64,000 nucleotides of DNA from Edaphobacillus lindanitolerans (GCF_900156305.1 NZ_FTPL01000002.1:496001-560000); one strand, 5' to 3'. Counted from the stretch's first letter, positions 17,327 to 24,971 are shown. A program made the numbers and translations. The notes: generated by a model not told the origin, from the letters alone.

Positions 17327-17992
17327 TCAATCTTCCTGTTCGCTGACCGTCAACGTGCCGTCATCATCCAGCTGGACGGCCAGGCCGTCATCCAATGCCG
17401 CTTTCAGAGGATGGGATTCCGCATCTTTTTTCGAGAAATACCACCGCCGGCCTTCCGGGACGACCACGAAGAACGTCTCCCCACGGCCGAGGAAGTTCAA
17501 ATTGTGCGGATCGACCTCTGTGCCGCCGCGGAGCGGGATACCCGCTTTCATCAGATCTCCCCCGGCCTTGGCGACGTCACGGGGAACAATGCCCACCTCG
17601 CTGACATTGAGGAACGAAGCCTGCGACACATCACCGAACAGATCCTTCTTCCTCCTGCCGATCAACTCGACGATGTTGCCGGCCGGATCCTCAAAATACA
17701 TCGAATCCGCATCAAAATTGCGGAAATACACTTCATCCACGCCGCCGTCCCAGTTGAGCGGCACCCGGTCTTTCACCCAGTACTTGAGCATCGTAAACTG
17801 GTTCCCCGGGATATTGATCGCAAAATGATAAAATGCCGGACGGTCTGTCGCGACGAACGTGACTTCTGTCTCGCCGATCCGGACCGTGAACCGGTCTTCC
17901 AGCCTCTCCGTGATTTCAAGTTCCAGGATGTTGCCGTAAAATCGCCGCATTGCAGCCAACCGGTCTGTGTAAAACATTACCGACTTGAACAA
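17327..17992 (-). CDS. VOC family protein, two glyoxalase-like halves
   Basis: The protein has 221 residues. The start is TTG 17992: GAGGTGG lies just upstream and a TATAAT at 18023-18028 places transcription start near 18016, excluding the longer in-frame extension. The N-terminal half is a vicinal-oxygen-chelate module (SVMFYTDRLAAMRRFYGNIL, then SMYFEDPAGNIVELIGR with the metal-binding Glu). A second, shorter module follows. Members include glyoxalases, dioxygenases and resistance proteins. The reaction is not predictable. Confidence 0.82.
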   Translation of the reverse strand: MFKSVMFYTDRLAAMRRFYGNILELEITERLEDRFTVRIGETEVTFVATDRPAFYHFAINIPGNQFTMLKYWVKDRVPLNWDGGVDEVYFRNFDADSMYFEDPAGNIVELIGRRKKDLFGDVSQASFLNVSEVGIVPRDVAKAGGDLMKAGIPLRGGTEVDPHNLNFLGRGETFFVVVPEGRRWYFSKKDAESHPLKAALDDGLAVQLDDDGTLTVSEQED

Positions 17993-18022
17993 ACCGTCCA
18001 CCTCGACTTTCTTGATGCTTCC

Positions 18023-18028
18023 ATTATA
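18023..18028 (-). promoter_or_regulatory. -10 element of the VOC gene
   Basis: TATAAT on the minus strand, 30 bp before the TTG start. The -35 region is weak. Confidence 0.6.
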
Positions 18029-18088
18029 CCATGTCTGTCTTTGCCGAACCGGCACGGAAACCGCGAAAAAATAAACCAGGCATTACCA

Positions 18089-18117
18089 TTGCATCTGCAG
18101 TCGCGATGTCCTATACT
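18089..18117 (+). promoter_or_regulatory. Strong sigma-A promoter of a candidate non-coding RNA
   Basis: TTGCAT (18089-18094), a 17-bp spacer, TATACT (18112-18117). The predicted start is A18124, which begins the structured region. Confidence 0.8.
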
Positions 18118-18123
18118 CTTCAT

Positions 18124-18304
18124 ACAGGCTGCGTTGCACGTATTGATTATAAAGTTTAACCTTTGATCTGAAATAGGGAGTTTAAGACGGGATCGGAATG
18201 ATAGGCTCCGGATTTATCCGGAGACGTGCAGGAACATCCCCGCGACACCCACTTAGTGGAGTGACGGTTTTAAACTTTTTAATTCTCCTACGGCAATGCG
18301 GCTA
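18124..18304 (+). ncRNA. Structured RNA candidate upstream of ypsA, unidentified
   Basis: A transcript of about 180 nt (or about 230 nt to the terminator at 18356) is predicted. The ends pair: GCTGCGTTGC (18128-18137) with GCAATGCGGC (18293-18302). A second helix AAAGTTTAA (18151-18159) with TTAAACTTT (18270-18278) follows. Inside are local hairpins CTCCGG-ATTTAT-CCGGAG and CCAC-TTA-GTGG. Open bulges of about 13 nt lie between the two outer helices. It could be a free small RNA of 6S-like size or a leader of ypsA. It does not match T-box, SAM, TPP, purine, lysine, glycine or RNase P signatures that I can recall. Confidence 0.6.
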
Positions 18305-18317
18305 TCATGATGACTGC

Positions 18318-18356
18318 AAACAGCCAGACCGTTCCGACGGGCTGGCTGTTTTTATT
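18318..18356 (+). terminator. Terminator between the RNA candidate and ypsA
   Basis: AACAGCCAG (18319-18327) pairs with CTGGCTGTT (18342-18350) and a T run follows. Readthrough or antitermination would be needed for the upstream promoter to reach ypsA. Confidence 0.82.
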
Positions 18357-18383
18357 TGTTCGATACATATGCGGGAAGGATGA

Positions 18384-18950
18384 ATGGACATGCTGAAGCG
18401 TCTCGTTGTGACCGGCTATAAGCCGCATGAGCTCGGAATCTTCAATGACAAACATCCCGGTGTCGCCGTCATCAGGCGGGCCCTCAAAGACCGGATGCGC
18501 GGCCTTCTGGAGGACGAGGGGCTTGAATGGGTGATCGTCAGCGGGCAGCCGGGCGTGGAAACGTGGGCAGCCGAAACCGCCTTCGAACTCCGTGAGGACT
18601 ATCCGGAGCTGCAGGTCGCCGTCATCCTGCCGTTCCTCGGCCAGGAGGAAAAGTGGAACGACAGCAAAAAAAGCGCCTTCGAATCGGTCATGGCCCGGGC
18701 GGACTTTTCGACCGTCCTCACCCGCCGGCCATATGAGGCTCCGTGGCAGTTTGCCGAGCGCGACAAATTCCTCCTCCGCAACTCGGACGGCATCCTTCTC
18801 GTATACGACGAAGAAAACGAAGGATCACCAAAATGGATGAAGCGCCTTGCCGAACAACGCGCAGAGGCCGGCGACTATGAACTCCTCATCCTCAATGCCT
18901 TCGACCTCCAACTCACCGCAGAAGACATCCAAGCCGAAAAATGGGAATAA
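18384..18950 (+). CDS. ypsA: YpsA-like SLOG-family protein (DUF1273)
   Basis: The protein has 188 residues, or 186 if the ATG at 18390 is used; GGGAAGGA suits that start slightly better. It shows the SLOG/LOG Rossmann-type fold: RLVVTGYKPHELG, VIVSGQPGVETWAAETA, and LLVYDEENEGSPKWM. YpsA of B. subtilis and Staphylococcus is implicated in cell division and oxidative stress, probably by binding a nucleotide or ADP-ribose-type ligand. In other Bacillales ypsA neighbours gpsB and rnpB; here a structured RNA candidate lies upstream. Confidence 0.9.
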   Translation: MDMLKRLVVTGYKPHELGIFNDKHPGVAVIRRALKDRMRGLLEDEGLEWVIVSGQPGVETWAAETAFELREDYPELQVAVILPFLGQEEKWNDSKKSAFESVMARADFSTVLTRRPYEAPWQFAERDKFLLRNSDGILLVYDEENEGSPKWMKRLAEQRAEAGDYELLILNAFDLQLTAEDIQAEKWE

Positions 18951-18952
18951 CA

Positions 18953-19498
18953 AAAGCGGAGCGGGCCGAAATGATGGAAGTCAGCTGAGAACGCCTTGCG
19001 GCACCAGCTGACTGACCCGCTTGGTGCGGGCCTCCGACAGGCATAAGCCGGGATGCGCCGCGAAGCCTGCTTCGCAGAGCAGCACGGCTTATGACCCCGA
19101 GGGTCAGGCCCGCGCAGCTGGATGATACTAAAGCGGAGGGCGGTGGCTCTGGGGCGACAGGCACAAGGCGGGACGCAGAGCGGATCCTGATCCGTGGCGC
19201 GGACTGACTTGTGACCCCGAGCCCCTACCGCCCGCAGCTGGATGATACTAAAGCGGAGCGGGCCGTTCTGACCCAACAGGCATAAGACGGGATGCGCCGC
19301 GAAGCCTGCTTCGCAGAGCAGCACGGCTTATGACCCCGAGGGTCAGGCCCGTGCAGCTGGATGATTCTAAAGCGGAGGGCGGTGGCTCAGGGGCGACAGG
19401 CACAAGGCGGGATGCAGAGCGGATCCTGATCCGCGGAGCGGACTGACTTGTGACCCCGAGCCCCTACCGCCCGCAGCTGGATGACACTAAAGCGTAGC
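18953..19498. repeat. Tandem array of four ~120-bp hairpin units (A-B-A-B)
   Basis: Units begin with AAAGCGGAG/AAAGCGGAGGG at 18953, 19130, 19250 and 19369, with a partial fifth at 19489. Each ends with GCAGCTGGATGA. Units 1 and 3 are near copies, and so are units 2 and 4. Each unit can fold around GACAGGCAYAAG and CTTRTGACCCCGAG. Unit 1 carries an extra insertion of about 57 bp with its own AGTCAGCTG/CAGCTGACT stem. It lies between ypsA and an unrelated convergent gene. It resembles intergenic elements I recall from other Bacillales, but I cannot name a family. Confidence 0.9.
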
Positions 19499-19540
19499 AT
19501 CCTGTCGTCCCGTTGACCCGGTTCCCCTGTATAACCCGAA

Positions 19541-19570
19541 AGCCCCCCGCCGTAATCCGGCAGGGGGGTG
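19541..19570 (-). terminator. Terminator of the unrecognised gene at 19576
   Basis: CCCCCCTGCC / GGCGGGGGGCT stem with a short T-rich tail on the minus strand. Confidence 0.6.
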
Positions 19571-19575
19571 TTTGC

Positions 19576-20250
19576 TTACAGCACAAAATCGGTATTTACG
19601 TAAACGAGCGTCCAGTGGTCGGAATTGAGCAGTTCCTTGATCGGGAACTTCTGCCCGTGTCCAAGGTAGACGTCGTCTTCCACGACCGCCACAACCATCG
19701 ATCGGCTGCCGTCATGGAGGTTGAGATAAATGTCTCCGATGTTGGGCTGGATCTCCTGTTCACGGGAAAGTTTGCGTTCAAGCCGCTTGTCCGCTTCCAG
19801 TTGATCTTCGGTGACAGCGGACGGGTCCTGGTAGGAAATATCCCGTGCCCCTCCGTCCATCCCTTCGGACATGACCATGAATTCTTTCCGCTTGATGATG
19901 TTCTGGCGGGACGTCATCACCGTCTTGCCTTCCAGCTGCTCCACTTTTTCAAATTCGTTCAGTCCGTAGTGGCTCATCGGCTCGGGATCCGGTTTGGTCA
20001 CGAGGACAAATCCTCCCTCTTCCGGTTCCAAGTCCTCCCGAAGCGTATAACGCTTGCCGTAGAACATGAACGAGTCCATATGCTGCGGCTTATGGTAGGT
20101 GATCTCTTCCGCTTTGCTAATGGCCTGTTCCATATCTTTCACGCGGTACATATGGACCGATTTCCTGGCCAGCGGATTGATGGAATACACTTTGTACAGT
20201 TCGTTTTGGTAAAAGACGAACTGTCCTTTTCTCACTTGGTATAACTTCAT
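19576..20250 (-). CDS. Conserved-looking protein of unknown function
   Basis: The protein has 224 residues, starting at ATG 20250 behind GGAGG with 7-nt spacing. It is soluble, acidic and without a signal peptide. Residues 1-40 (LYQVRKGQFVFYQNELYKVYSI) look like a small beta-barrel. A charged helical stretch (EDQLEADKRLERKLSREQEI) connects to a second beta-rich domain (NIGDIYLNLHDGSRSMVVAVVEDDVYLG) near the end. I do not recognise the family. It is monocistronic with its own terminator. Confidence 0.8.
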   Translation of the reverse strand: MKLYQVRKGQFVFYQNELYKVYSINPLARKSVHMYRVKDMEQAISKAEEITYHKPQHMDSFMFYGKRYTLREDLEPEEGGFVLVTKPDPEPMSHYGLNEFEKVEQLEGKTVMTSRQNIIKRKEFMVMSEGMDGGARDISYQDPSAVTEDQLEADKRLERKLSREQEIQPNIGDIYLNLHDGSRSMVVAVVEDDVYLGHGQKFPIKELLNSDHWTLVYVNTDFVL

Positions 20251-20332
20251 CCTGTTTCCTCCTCTCCCCAGTCGGTCTCGTTTCATCTTAAGGGATGAAA
20301 TGCCGACTGTCCAACCGACCGGCGGATTTCCA

Positions 20333-20773
20333 CTATTCTAATCGGGATTTCAGTGTCGTCAGGACGAGAATCTCATTCAAGTCCCGCATCGAAAGAGCCG
20401 GCAGCCGGGATTGGATCTCCAAAATCAACCGCTCTTCTCCATGGCCCCCTGCATACTCCCTGTCAGGGAGAGACTCCATCATCTTCATGAGCACGGCGAG
20501 AGCATCCTCTCCCTCCTCATCAGCAGTGGGAAGATCCGGTTCCCCGGCATCCATCCCATCTTCCTCTCCCATGAGCAGCCGGTTTGCGGACACACCGAAC
20601 CGGTCACTGATCTTCACAATCCAGCCGGCCGTCGGCGCACTCTTTCCCTCTTCCCAGTGCTTGATCCTGCTGGCGGATGTCCCGATTTCCCTGCCGAACG
20701 CCAGCATGGACAGACCGAGCTGCTCCCGGAGCGATCGCAGCCGGAAACCGAACGCCTCCTGATCCCATTCCAT
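20333..20773 (-). CDS. XRE-family helix-turn-helix protein
   Basis: The protein has 146 residues, taking the ATG at 20773, which has GGGGAGG 6 nt away. Residues 8-62 form a Cro/C1-type domain (FRLRSLREQLGLSMLAFGREIGTSASRIKHWEEGKSAPT...). The acidic linker EEDGMDAGEPDLPTADEEGED and a C-terminal helical tail follow, without a recognisable ligand domain. It is a probable DNA-binding regulator with unknown targets. It is divergent from the thpR gene. Confidence 0.82.
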   Translation of the reverse strand: MEWDQEAFGFRLRSLREQLGLSMLAFGREIGTSASRIKHWEEGKSAPTAGWIVKISDRFGVSANRLLMGEEDGMDAGEPDLPTADEEGEDALAVLMKMMESLPDREYAGGHGEERLILEIQSRLPALSMRDLNEILVLTTLKSRLE

Positions 20774-20986
20774 CCGTGCCCTCCCCTTTCTCCTCCTGAA
20801 GATGGCGCATCGCATTCCTCTAATCATGCCCATCATATCACGCCCATGATCCTCCATCATTTATTTATGAATATAATTCAGCTTTACCTAAAAGTGAAGC
20901 CGCAGAATTTGGGGGAGATTTGGTTTTTCTTCACCGGACGGGCTAGAATAAGGCAATCAGGACAAATTCGAAAGGACGTGCCAGCC

Positions 20987-21535
20987 GTGCAAGCCCATTA
21001 CTTCATCGGCATCCGGATGCCGGAACAGGTCCGGCCCATCGCGGAAGATTTCCAGGAATCGAAGGACCTACGAAAACACTATAAGTCCATCCCTCATCCC
21101 GAAGATCTGCATGTGACGCTATTTTTCATCGGCGCCCTGGACGGGGAGAAAGTGGCGGCTTTATCGGACTCGCTTCATTCTGCCGCGCAGCGGCACGCTC
21201 CGTTTGTCGCCCGGCTCGACCGCTTTGACTTTTTCGGATCCGCGGCCGGTCCGAGGGTTGTTTATCTGGGGTTCTCCCCCAGCAAACCTCTTGCGGATCT
21301 CCAGAAAGATGTAACGGATGCGGTCGCCCGATCCATCGGCGCTCCCCGCAAAGACAACCGGTTCACTCCGCACGTGACGATCGCCAAAAAGAGAAAAACG
21401 GATGAGCACCCGGGCTTCCACCCTGAACAGCTTGATCCGTCTGACATTGCGGTCAGTTCTTTTGAGTTGTTCACTATTCATCCTTCCCGAAATCCCAAGT
21501 ACGAAACGGTCGAAACTTTCAAACTCGGCGGCTGA
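20987..21535 (+). CDS. thpR: RNA 2',3'-cyclic phosphodiesterase (ThpR/LigT)
   Basis: The protein has 182 residues, starting at GTG 20987 behind AAAGGA. The two catalytic HxT motifs are HVTL (near residue 42) and HVTI (near residue 128), on a bilobal 2H phosphoesterase fold. The enzyme hydrolyses 2',3'-cyclic phosphate RNA ends to 2'-phosphates. The FIGIRMPEQ start matches the family N-terminus. A longer in-frame extension upstream overlaps the divergent regulator gene and is not protein-like. Confidence 0.9.
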   Translation: MQAHYFIGIRMPEQVRPIAEDFQESKDLRKHYKSIPHPEDLHVTLFFIGALDGEKVAALSDSLHSAAQRHAPFVARLDRFDFFGSAAGPRVVYLGFSPSKPLADLQKDVTDAVARSIGAPRKDNRFTPHVTIAKKRKTDEHPGFHPEQLDPSDIAVSSFELFTIHPSRNPKYETVETFKLGG

Positions 21536-21556
21536 TCGGTTTCAGCCGTCTTTTTA

Positions 21557-21577
21557 GTACTTGCCAATGAGCAGTAG
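21557..21577. promoter_or_regulatory. Putative PadR operator 1
   Basis: GTACTTGCCAATGAGCAGTAG overlaps the -35 element and half the spacer of the padR promoter. It is an imperfect palindrome nearly matching operator 2. Confidence 0.72.
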
Positions 21578-21589
21578 TGGGGGTATAGT
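21561..21589 (+). promoter_or_regulatory. sigma-A promoter of the padR operon
   Basis: TTGCCA (21561-21566), 17 bp, TATAGT (21584-21589). The predicted start is near 21596. Confidence 0.82.
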
Positions 21590-21599
21590 AGAATGAAAT

Positions 21600-21620
21600 G
21601 TACTGCTCAATGATCAGTAC
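21600..21620. promoter_or_regulatory. Putative PadR operator 2
   Basis: GTACTGCTCAATGATCAGTAC is an imperfect palindrome with perfect GTACTG/CAGTAC ends. It lies just after the predicted transcription start, 43 bp (about four turns) from operator 1. Confidence 0.75.
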
Positions 21621-21640
21621 TGAAAGAGAGGGCTCTGCAG

Positions 21641-21955
21641 ATGAATGTGCAGTTCAAGAAAGGCGTCCTCGATCTTTGTGTGCTCTCCCTCCTGGACGGG
21701 CATGACCGCTATGGCTATGAACTCGTCCAGGTGATTTCCGGGATGATTTCAGTTTCGGAGGGGTCGGTCTATACGGTGCTGAGGAGGCTGACAAAGGAAG
21801 GATATTTTGACACGTACCAGCAAGAATCAACGGAAGGCCCGCCGAGAAAGTATTACCGGATGACGGATGCAGGAAAGAAATACCTCACGGAACTGCTCAC
21901 GGATTGGCGGGAGTTCAATCAAAAGATCAACGAATTAATCGGGGGGATGGACTGA
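21641..21955 (+). CDS. PadR family transcriptional regulator
   Basis: The protein has 104 residues. The winged helix (VLDLCVLSLLDGHDRYGYELVQVI, SVSEGSVYTVLRRLTKEGYF, GPPRKYYRMTDAGKKYL) is followed by one dimerisation helix, as in the short PadR-s2 subgroup. This group usually represses its own gene plus a membrane or envelope-stress partner. Two matching palindromes flank the promoter. The stop TGA overlaps the ATG of the next gene, so both are translated together. Confidence 0.93.
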   Translation: MNVQFKKGVLDLCVLSLLDGHDRYGYELVQVISGMISVSEGSVYTVLRRLTKEGYFDTYQQESTEGPPRKYYRMTDAGKKYLTELLTDWREFNQKINELIGGMD

Positions 21956-23007
21956 TGGGGAAAAACGAATTTCTGAATGAGCTCCGGCAACACCTCACTG
22001 TATTGCCGGAAGAAGAGCGGAACGACATCCTGCAGGATTTGAACGAGTATTTCGATGAGGGAAAACGCGAGGGAAAAAGTGAATCCGACATTTCCTCCTC
22101 GCTCGGTACGCCTTCGGAGATTGCGGCAGACATTTTGTCCGCCTATCCGGAATATACCCGGGCTCAAGATTCCCGGGCATTGCCGCAGGATGCCCGTTAT
22201 GAACTGGTACAGATACCGCAAGGGACTTACAGCAATGTCATGGCGGATATTGCCGTCGGGGAACTCAAGCTCACCCCCTCGGAGGACGAAACCACCCGTT
22301 TTGAACTGATCGGCGACAAATCCGAGGTCAAGTTCAATGCAGATATCCGGCAAGACATGCTCGTCATTTCCCTGAAAGGGGAAAAAACGATCACGAGCTG
22401 GTTCCGGCGGGCCGTATCCCGGCCATTCCGGCTCGTCGTCCATTTGCCTAAGCGATTGTACAGTTTAGTACGGGCAGAAACGTCTAACGGCTCCCTGTCG
22501 GCAGAGAAAATCCTTGCCAGATCGTTCACCGCCGAAAGTGCAAACGGCCGGATCCTGGTGCGCGAATGCGCCTTTGGCACACTGTCCGCCCGAACGGACA
22601 ACGGCCGGGTTGAAATGCAGAAAGTTGAAGCCGGGACATTGTCCGCCTTTACGGACAATGGCCGGATCGAACTGAGGGCCATCCGTTCGGACCGTGTGTC
22701 CGCCGAGACCGATAATGGCCGGATCATTTTCTCGGATGTGGAGGGCGACATCGATGCCAAGACCGACAATGGCCGGATCGAACTGACGACCGACTCTATC
22801 GACCGGAACATCCAACTCCTGACGGATAATGGAAGCATCACGGTGACCACGGATCGCCTGCCGGAGGACGCAGTCGTCCGTGTCCGTTCCGACAGCGGCC
22901 GCCCCGATATATTCGGAAGCGCCGATCGGGAACGGGTCTTCGGCCGAGGAACCCACACCGTCCGGCTGGAAACAGACAACGGCAAGATCACGCTCCGTAA
23001 TTCCTGA
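21955..23007 (+). CDS. HAAS domain / DUF4097 beta-helix protein
   Basis: The protein has 350 residues, starting at the ATG that shares its A with the padR stop. Residues 1-75 form the HAAS (DUF1700) helical domain (FLNELRQHLTVLPEEERNDILQDLNEYFDEG). The rest is a DUF4097 right-handed beta-helix. About seven rungs repeat a (T/S)DNGR(I/V)-type motif: TSNGSL, SANGRI, TDNGRV, TDNGRI (several), TDNGSI, TDNGKI. PadR-HAAS-DUF4097 cassettes are common in Bacillota and suspected to act in envelope homeostasis; the molecular role is unknown. No transmembrane segment is evident. Confidence 0.88.
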   Translation: MGKNEFLNELRQHLTVLPEEERNDILQDLNEYFDEGKREGKSESDISSSLGTPSEIAADILSAYPEYTRAQDSRALPQDARYELVQIPQGTYSNVMADIAVGELKLTPSEDETTRFELIGDKSEVKFNADIRQDMLVISLKGEKTITSWFRRAVSRPFRLVVHLPKRLYSLVRAETSNGSLSAEKILARSFTAESANGRILVRECAFGTLSARTDNGRVEMQKVEAGTLSAFTDNGRIELRAIRSDRVSAETDNGRIIFSDVEGDIDAKTDNGRIELTTDSIDRNIQLLTDNGSITVTTDRLPEDAVVRVRSDSGRPDIFGSADRERVFGRGTHTVRLETDNGKITLRNS

Positions 23008-23010
23008 CAC

Positions 23011-23043
23011 GAATGGCCGGCCACGTCTTGTGGCCGGCCATTC
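23011..23043. terminator. Terminator between the convergent DUF4097 and dUTPase genes
   Basis: A 14-bp perfect stem GAATGGCCGGCCAC / GTGGCCGGCCATTC with a poor T tail on either side. Confidence 0.7.
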
Positions 23044-23045
23044 CC

Positions 23046-23531
23046 TTAATATCCGCGGTGCTGGCGGTTATAGTTTTCTTCGTTCTTCTTTTCGTATGCA
23101 TCGATGACCGCGTCCGTGCCGAAATGGAGCCTGTCCGCGATGGCCCCGTAGCAGATCCAGATGTCCCGGTAAGATTCCGATCCGGGGTTTTCCGCAAATG
23201 AAAGGATCCGTCGCTGCGTGAGCAGGAACAATGTAGTCAGATCGCCCGCAACCTCCCCTTCCGGCCACTCTTCCAGTCCGTCGAGACCCTCCAGGATGCC
23301 GAGGGACAGAAGAAAGTGGATCGAATCCACATACTCTTCCAGGATCACTTCATCAGGTGAAGGGCCTTTGCGGCTCCAGAACTTGAAGCAGCGGGTTTCA
23401 TTCGCCAGTTCGGCCAGTTCCACGTTGAGTGCAAGAACTTTCTTCTCGAACAGATCCCCTTCCACCCCGTTTGCCTGTTCAATATACCGGTCCAGTTCCC
23501 GTTGCATTTCAAACAATCTTTGAAGCTTCAT
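23046..23531 (-). CDS. Dimeric all-alpha dUTP diphosphatase
   Basis: The protein has 161 residues, starting at ATG 23531 behind GGAGG. The metal-binding helices of the MazG-related dUTPase_2 family are clear: LNVELAELANETRCFKFWS and EEYVDSIHFLLSLG, with the conserved Glu and Asp residues. It hydrolyses dUTP (and dUDP) to dUMP, keeping uracil out of DNA and feeding dTMP synthesis. The family is common in Bacillales in place of the trimeric enzyme. Confidence 0.9.
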   Translation of the reverse strand: MKLQRLFEMQRELDRYIEQANGVEGDLFEKKVLALNVELAELANETRCFKFWSRKGPSPDEVILEEYVDSIHFLLSLGILEGLDGLEEWPEGEVAGDLTTLFLLTQRRILSFAENPGSESYRDIWICYGAIADRLHFGTDAVIDAYEKKNEENYNRQHRGY

Positions 23532-23623
23532 CAACAAACCTCCAACTTTTTTTGAATATCTTGAAACCAAACTGCCCCTTGTCCGTATAGAAAGAGAACA
23601 AGTATGTCCAAGGGGGCAGCATC

Positions 23624-24016
23624 ATGGCTTTGATCATCCGCGTGGCAGTTCTCGCGCTCATCATTTATCTCTTTTATCGCGGTGTCCGGTACTTGACCGA
23701 CCCGAAGCGCAAGCTCGATGATGCCTACGAGCAGGAGCGATATTACTTTTATGATGATGTTAAAAATGTCCGGAAGAACTTCTTTATCACTTATAAAGGC
23801 GCCCTGTTTGAGGGCGAGAAATATCTCGGCACGACATCGGAGGCATTTGAAGTCGTTTCGATCTTCGTCTGGGTAAGGGACGAAGTCAGACTCCAGGGAT
23901 TCACCAAAGATGATTTCCTCTTCCTGGAGGGTGAGATTCGCATGAACTACCCGAATGCCGAGATCAACTGGAAAAATCCGATTGAACAGCTGATGAAACA
24001 AGGCGGAACCGCTTGA
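23624..24016 (+). CDS. ysdB: YsdB, sigma-W pathway membrane protein
   Basis: The protein has 130 residues. One N-terminal transmembrane helix (about residues 4-22) precedes a cytosolic domain with KNVRKNFFITYKGALFEGEKYLGTTSEAFEVVSIFVW, matching B. subtilis YsdB. The name derives from its effect on sigma-W signalling; the biochemical function is unknown. It begins the block whose order equals the B. subtilis ysd-thrS region. It converges with ysdA. Confidence 0.88.
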   Translation: MALIIRVAVLALIIYLFYRGVRYLTDPKRKLDDAYEQERYYFYDDVKNVRKNFFITYKGALFEGEKYLGTTSEAFEVVSIFVWVRDEVRLQGFTKDDFLFLEGEIRMNYPNAEINWKNPIEQLMKQGGTA

Positions 24017-24037
24017 CGCGGATCCGCCTTGTTTTTT
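23999..24037 (+). terminator. Terminator of ysdB
   Basis: CAAGGCGGA / TCCGCCTTG stem followed by TTTTTT. The first arm overlaps the last codons. Confidence 0.85.
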
Positions 24038-24306
24038 CATGCCGCTGTTTTCAGCCAGATGCCGGCACCGACATAGAGGAGCGCAAGGATGAGGAATCCG
24101 AGACGGAAGGAAGTGTGGCGGGTCTTGTGGCGGAACGTCTGCATGCCGAGATAGCAGCCGATGCCCCCGCCGAACAGCGCAACCGTCCAGAGGGTCCGTT
24201 CAGGGATCCTCCACTCGCCCCGCTTCGCCCGGCGCTTGTCCAACCCCATCAGAATAAATCCATAGACCGACATGATGCCGATCCAGGCGATCAATGCATT
24301 TTCCAT
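24037..24306 (-). CDS. ysdA: YsdA, DUF1294 membrane protein
   Basis: The protein has 89 residues with three membrane helices. The DUF1294 signature is present: MGLDKRRAKRGEWRIPE, LFGGGIGCYLGMQTFRHKTRH and F-x-x-G. Function is unknown. It sits directly downstream of the ribosomal protein operon, as in B. subtilis, but a terminator separates them. Confidence 0.9.
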   Translation of the reverse strand: MENALIAWIGIMSVYGFILMGLDKRRAKRGEWRIPERTLWTVALFGGGIGCYLGMQTFRHKTRHTSFRLGFLILALLYVGAGIWLKTAA

Positions 24307-24324
24307 GGAAGGAACTCCTTCTGT

Positions 24325-24358
24325 TGAAAAAGAGCCGGCGGGAAAAACCGCCGGCTCT
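24325..24358 (-). terminator. Terminator of the infC-rpmI-rplT operon
   Basis: On the minus strand AGAGCCGGCGG / CCGCCGGCTCT with a loop of T/C, followed by TTTTT. Confidence 0.88.
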
Positions 24359-24367
24359 CTTCATGGA

Positions 24368-24727
24368 TTAGTTGTTGACTGCTTTTTTCGCAGCGTCCGC
24401 AAGTTGTGCGAATGCTTTCTCGTCCGTTACGGCGAGGTCAGCGAGCATTTTGCGGTTGACGTCGATGCCGGCAACTTTGAGGCCGTGCATGAGGCGGCTG
24501 TAAGAAAGGCCGTTCAGGCGTGCAGCTGCGTTGATCCGGGCGATCCACAGTTTGCGGAAGTCGCGCTTTTTCTGGCGACGGTCACGGTATGCATATTGCA
24601 GGGACTTCATGACCTGTTGGTTAGCTGTTTTGTAGAGTGTATGTTTGGAACCGTAGTAGCCTTTTGCAAGTTTAAGAACTCGATTACGACGCTTGCGCGT
24701 CACTGTACCGCCTTTTACGCGTGGCAT
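24368..24727 (-). CDS. rplT: 50S ribosomal protein L20
   Basis: The protein has 119 residues, full length. [20 protein letters not shown] and the basic helical N-terminal arm bind 23S rRNA in early 50S assembly. In Bacillota L20 also represses its own operon by binding the infC leader. It is the last gene of the infC-rpmI-rplT operon. Confidence 0.98.
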   Translation of the reverse strand: MPRVKGGTVTRKRRNRVLKLAKGYYGSKHTLYKTANQQVMKSLQYAYRDRRQKKRDFRKLWIARINAAARLNGLSYSRLMHGLKVAGIDVNRKMLADLAVTDEKAFAQLADAAKKAVNN

Positions 24728-24770
24728 TGGTTTTCCCTCCTGGTGTTTCGGTGTGTGTTGGTGTTCGGAA

Positions 24771-24971
24771 TTACTTCATGTATGTGAGCATGGATTTGAT
24801 GCGCTTGAAGTCGCCTTTGGAAACGAGCGTCGATTTGCGAAGGTGACGCTTTTGCTTCGTCGATTTGTTGGCGAACAAGTGGCTTGTGTATGCACGGCCG
24901 CGCTTCAGTTTGCCGGAACCCGTGCGCTTGAAGCGTTTTGCGGAACCGCGGTGAGTTTTCATTTTAGGCAT
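24771..24971 (-). CDS. rpmI: 50S ribosomal protein L35
   Basis: The protein has 66 residues, starting at ATG 24971 ([20 protein letters not shown]). The short, basic sequence is complete and typical. It lies between infC and rplT, 28 bp after infC. Confidence 0.98.
   Translation of the reverse strand: MPKMKTHRGSAKRFKRTGSGKLKRGRAYTSHLFANKSTKQKRHLRKSTLVSKGDFKRIKSMLTYMK

Noticed and set aside
18124..18304. RNase P RNA (rnpB), which neighbours ypsA in other Bacillales
   Set aside because: The region is too short and lacks the conserved GAGGAAAGUCC segment.
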